Positions 60,540 through 64,000 of a stretch of 64,000 nt of DNA are shown here, piece by piece. Source of the DNA: Cocos nucifera (taxonomy: Eukaryota; Streptophyta; Magnoliopsida; Arecales; Arecaceae). The stretch covers positions 531,168-595,167 of the forward strand of contig QRFJ01000056.1 in NCBI GenBank assembly GCA_006176705.1. Direction: 5' to 3'. The notes below the pieces were generated by a model, which saw only the letters and a list, made by a program, of their open reading frames with translations, was not told the origin of the DNA and did not search any database. Position numbers and translations under genes: made by a program. Each line of letters starts with the position of its first letter. Position 1 is the stretch's first letter.

Positions 60540-61925
60540 GAAGCTCGAGGGAGAGCTCATTTGATCGAGGTTGACAGGGTCGCTTGGGGGAGATCTTATC
60601 TCCTTTGGTCGAGGTTGACAGGGTCGCTCGGGAGAGATCTTATCTCTGGCCGAAGTCGCTTCTCGGGAGAGATCTTATCTCTAGCCGAGGTGGTTGCTCG
60701 GGAGAGATCTTATCTCTAGCCAAACTTCTCTACTTTTTAGGAAAGATCTTATCTCTGATCGAACTTCTCGGAAGAGATCTTATCTTTAGCCGAGGTGGTC
60801 GCTCGGGAGAGATTTTATCTCTGATCGAGGTTGCTTTTCGGAAGAGATCTTATCTCTGATCGAACTTCTGGTTGCTTTTCGGGAGAGATCTTATCTCTGA
60901 CCGAAAGAGAGATCTTATCTTTAGCCGAGGTGATTGCTCAGAAGAGATCTTATCTTCTAATTGCTTTTTAGGAGAGATCTTATCTCTAGCCGAGGTGATC
61001 GCTCGAAAGAGATCTTATCTCTAGCCGAGGTTGCTTTTTGGGAGAGATCTTATCTCTGGCCAAAACTTCTCGGCTTTTTGGGAGAGATCTTATCTCTGGC
61101 CGAACTTCTCGGAAGAGATCTTATCTCTAGCCGAGGTGGTCGCTCGGGAGAGATTTATCTCTGACCAAGGTTGCTTTTTGGGAGAGATCTTATCTCTGGC
61201 CAAACTTCTCGGAAGAGATCTTATCTCTAGCCGAGGTGGTCGCTCGGAAGAGATCTTATCTCTATCCGAGGTTGCTTTTCAGAAGAGATCTTATCTCTAG
61301 CCGAGGTGGTCGCTCGGGAGAGATCTTATCCCTAATTGAGGTTGCTTTTTGGAAGAGATCTTATCTCTGACCGAACTTTTCGAAAAGATCTTATCTCTAG
61401 CTGAGGTGTCGCTCGAGAGAGATCTTATCTCTGATCGAGATTGCTTTTCGGAGAGATCTTATCTCTACCGAACTTCTCGGAAGAGATCTTATCTCTAGCC
61501 GAGATGGTCGCTTGGGAGAGATCTTATCTCTGGCCGAGATTGCTTTTCGAGAGAGATTTTATCTCTGACCGAACTTCTGATTGCTTTTCGGAGAGATCTT
61601 ATCTCTAGCCGAGGTGGTCGCTCGGAAGAGATCTTATCTCTGACCGAGGTTGCTTTTTGGGAGAGATCTTATCTCTGGTCGAACTTCTCGAGAGAGATCT
61701 TATCTCTAGCCGAGGTGGTCGCTCGGAAGAGATCTTATCTCTAGCCGAGGTTATTTTTCGGGAGAGATCTTATCTCTGGCCAAACTTCTCGACTTTTTGA
61801 GAGAGATCTTATCTCTGATCGAATCTCTCGGGAGAGATCTTATCTCAGGCCGAGTTGGTTGCTCGGAAGATATCTTATCTCTAGCCGAGGTTGATGGTCT
61901 TTGATCTGCTCGTGTTAGGACGAGG
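60540..61925 (-). repeat. Element C satellite array
   Basis: Units of 32-42 bp share gagagatcttatctct and alternate three tails: ggccgaggtggtcgctcgg, gccgaggttgctttttgg and gccgaacttctcgg. The long unit occurs only once, at the gag-side end (about 61908-61942). Hairpin cores are well preserved. Confidence 0.93.
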
Positions 61926-62176
61926 TCTTCTTCCTGTTCCTAACACGGTGACTATTGATTGCTTCTTTCCTGGCAATGTATTCTCAAATTCTTTGTGATT
62001 CAGGGTTGTGGTAGCGTTGTTCCTCCATGCTTCTTCATGCGGACGACCTTTTCTATCTAATGCTGGCTTCCTCACTTTGAAGCATGCTTCTCTTGACTTC
62101 AACGCTAGGACCTAGGGTAACGTTGATGACGTCATGAGGTGGTCGACCTTATCATTTCTTATTACGGCAGCACCCT

Positions 62177-63600
62177 TCATCGATCTTCAAACTGGCATCG
62201 AATGAATTTACTCAGCCGCCCCTTTCTGACGAGCTCCTCGATTTTGTCTCGGAGCTGGATGCACTCCTCAGTATCATGGCTGTGGTCGCGATGGTAGAGG
62301 CAGTACTTGCTTCGGTCATGCTTGTTTGGGGGAGACCGTAATCCTTCTGATCTTGACAGTTGGTTCTTAACTTTGGTGAGGATCTGAGTTCGAGGAGCGT
62401 TGAGGGGGGTGTAGTCGCAGAATCTTTTGGGAGGAGGGATTCTTCGTGCTTCTCTGTGAGCTCGAGGAGTTTGGGCCCGCCTGCTATCAGAGGGAGTCTG
62501 TGAGCGCGGCCGAACTTCATTCGGCTCCCCATTGTCTACCAGCCACTTTCTTAAGGCTTCTTCGTCCTTCAACTTGAAGGCTTCTTCCGCACGGGCATAT
62601 CTCTCGGCCCGAGCCAGCAGATCGGCGAAGTCCCTGGATACCTTTTCTCTAGGGAGAATAGTAAGTTATTTTTCTGAAGGCCGTCCTTGAGTGCGGCCAT
62701 CGCGACAGACTGGTCCAAGTCCCGAACTTCCAATGCAGCAGTATTAAATCGGGTAATGTAAGCTCGGATGGATTCCCCCTCCTTCTGCCTGATGGCCATT
62801 AAGGACTCCGAACCTCGACGCGGATGCCGACTACTGACAAAGTGGGCCACGAACTATTGACTCATCTGGTCAAACGATAAGATGGTATTTGGCTTGAGCG
62901 TCGAGTACCAGTTCCTAGCGGCCCCTTTAAGGGTAGAGGGGAAAGTCCGGCATAAGATAGCGTCTGATGCGCCATGGAGCAGCATCGTTGTCCGGAAGGC
63001 TTTTAGGTGGTCGATCGGATCGATGGTCCCATCGTAGCTCTCGAATTATGGGAGCTTGAAGTTCGATGGGATCGGTTCCTACATGATTTTCTGCAAAAAA
63101 GGAGGGTCAGTGCAGATGTCATTACCGCGTGAGGAGGGAGTGTGATGGAGTTCTTCGATTCATTGGCTCATTTCTAAGAGCCTTTGATCCAGGAGATCTT
63201 CGCGGTCTCTGATCTCTAAGGTCTTCTTGCTGAATGGGTGCAAAGCTTCACCCTAGATCGAGCCGCGGTCCGAGCAAGGGCTCTCCCTCCGTTGCTATCC
63301 TCTTCCGATGATTGGAGGTCGGGTAGCCCATGTCGATTGCCCCTGGACTGGACCACACGGCTCTGGAGAATCCCGCATTGGTTGAGCTGATATTGGGGCC
63401 TGCTGGTGCATGGCCTACACCGCCTGAACTGCCTCAGTGAGGCTACGAACCTGCTGGATGAGCAGGTTGAACTGCTCAGCGTCTACCGCGGCTGCAGAGT
63501 GAGCCTGGGTCGCCGGGGCTGGAGCGGGAGCGGATGGATCGAAATGGGATCGGGCTGCGGAGGCCACCGATCGTCGGGTGGAGGCTCTCCTGGGGGGCAT
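62177..63600 (-). pseudogene. Element C gag pseudogene (Tat-like)
   Basis: It starts at 63600 (MPPRRASTRRSVASAAR), with FNLLIQQVRSLTEAV before a stop near 63415. The core is at 62850-62569 (MAHFVSSRHPRRGSESL, AMAALKDGLQKNNLLFSL), which shifts frame. The C-terminal part is at 62572-62177, with PLNAPRTQILTKVKNQLS and the His/Cys box KYCLYHRDHSHDTEECIQLR. This is the best-preserved gag C-terminus in the family here. Confidence 0.87.
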
Positions 63601-63711
63601 CTTTTCTTTTTGCAAGAGAATTCGAAAGAGGAGGAAGAGAGATTTTTCGAGCACTCTTTTAAGAACAAGGGAACCTCGGCTTCCTTTAAGAGAGAAATCG
63701 TTGTTGGGGTC

Positions 63712-63729
63712 CTTCCTCTAGCGCCAATC
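63712..63729 (-). other. Element C primer-binding site
   Basis: gattggcgctagaggaag on the minus strand, as in element A. Confidence 0.7.
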
Positions 63730-64000
63730 TGTTGATGCAGAATCTGGCCATCGTCGGAGTCCACTGGAGTGGAGGCCGATGAGGTCGCCGTCGGAGACCT
63801 GCAAAATGAAGTTCCATCCAGAGCCGATGGGGGGTGGCTCCGGTAGGACCCTCCGATGATCAAGTCAGCTCCAGTCAACAGGATTGGAGTGCTCGGTATG
63901 GAGTTCGATAGAGTTTAGAAGAGAAGAGAGAAGGATTTTTAGAACCTGGCGTAAGTATATCCAGAGGGTCCTTTTTATAGAGGGAGCTTGTTGTAACCGC
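63730..64000 (-). repeat. Element C 5' LTR, partial
   Basis: Matches the start of 59578-60443 with few differences and is cut by the window end. Confidence 0.9.

Larger units (their letters stand above)
59578..64000 (-). mobile_element. Element C: gag-only LTR retroelement, right LTR cut by window edge
   Basis: Its left LTR is 59578-60443 and its right LTR starts at 63730 and leaves the window. Inside, in minus orientation, are gag (63600 to 62177), a spacer, a satellite array and a polypurine tract. Same family as A and B. The left flank is atatg; the other target copy is outside the window. Confidence 0.9.

Overview
This is nuclear DNA of a flowering plant, most likely a monocot. The signs are spliced introns, a 5'-GC-rich intronless gene, abundant LTR retrotransposons and no prokaryotic gene organisation. 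A palm is my best guess from the style of the repeats, but no marker in the window proves it. Three host genes lie in a gene island at about 23.6-44.5 kb, and retroelements fill both flanks.

Layout. 1-8475 is a decayed Ty1/copia element: the end of the 5' LTR, the primer site, broken gag-pol and a 2.4-kb 3' LTR. 8739-11231 is a 2.5-kb foldback (long inverted repeat). 11232-16418 is AT-rich DNA with microsatellites and no gene I can support. 16419-23323 (element A, minus) is a complete gag-only LTR retroelement with a perfect 5-bp target duplication; its pol region is replaced by a tandem array whose units form small hairpins. 23643-30793 (minus) is a nine-exon fructosamine/ribulosamine-3-kinase gene. 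It lies head to head, across a 390-bp shared promoter, with an intronless DYW-type pentatricopeptide repeat gene (31184-33241, plus). 34062-35215 is a small TRIM-like LTR element. 35.2-43.3 kb is AT-rich and holds a short foldback MITE and a hAT-like non-autonomous element. 43392-44462 (plus) is an intronless arogenate/prephenate dehydratase with an atypical ACT domain. 46.75-52.64 kb is a decayed Tat-lineage Ty3/gypsy element with RT, two RNase H domains, integrase remnants, a 60-bp tandem array and a fragment of a probable antisense ORF. 52.65-53.36 kb is an (AT)n/(TATG)n microsatellite. Element B (53362-59222, plus), of the same family as A, is inserted in that microsatellite with TATAT duplicated on both sides. 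The microsatellite resumes at 59223-59577, and element C of the same family (minus) starts directly at its edge and runs off the window.

How the parts relate. The kinase, the PPR protein and the dehydratase all look plastid- or organelle-related. The kinase repairs glycated proteins, the PPR protein is probably an RNA-editing factor, and the dehydratase makes phenylalanine. Nothing shows them in one pathway; only the kinase/PPR pair share a promoter. The most unusual content is the A/B/C family: Tat-like gag, no pol, and long arrays of two different hairpin-forming units in the same place in every copy. The Tat element next to B has its own array in the corresponding place and is a plausible relative of the missing mobilising partner. 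Boundaries of LTRs, target duplications and exons were read by eye; divergence figures are hand counts.
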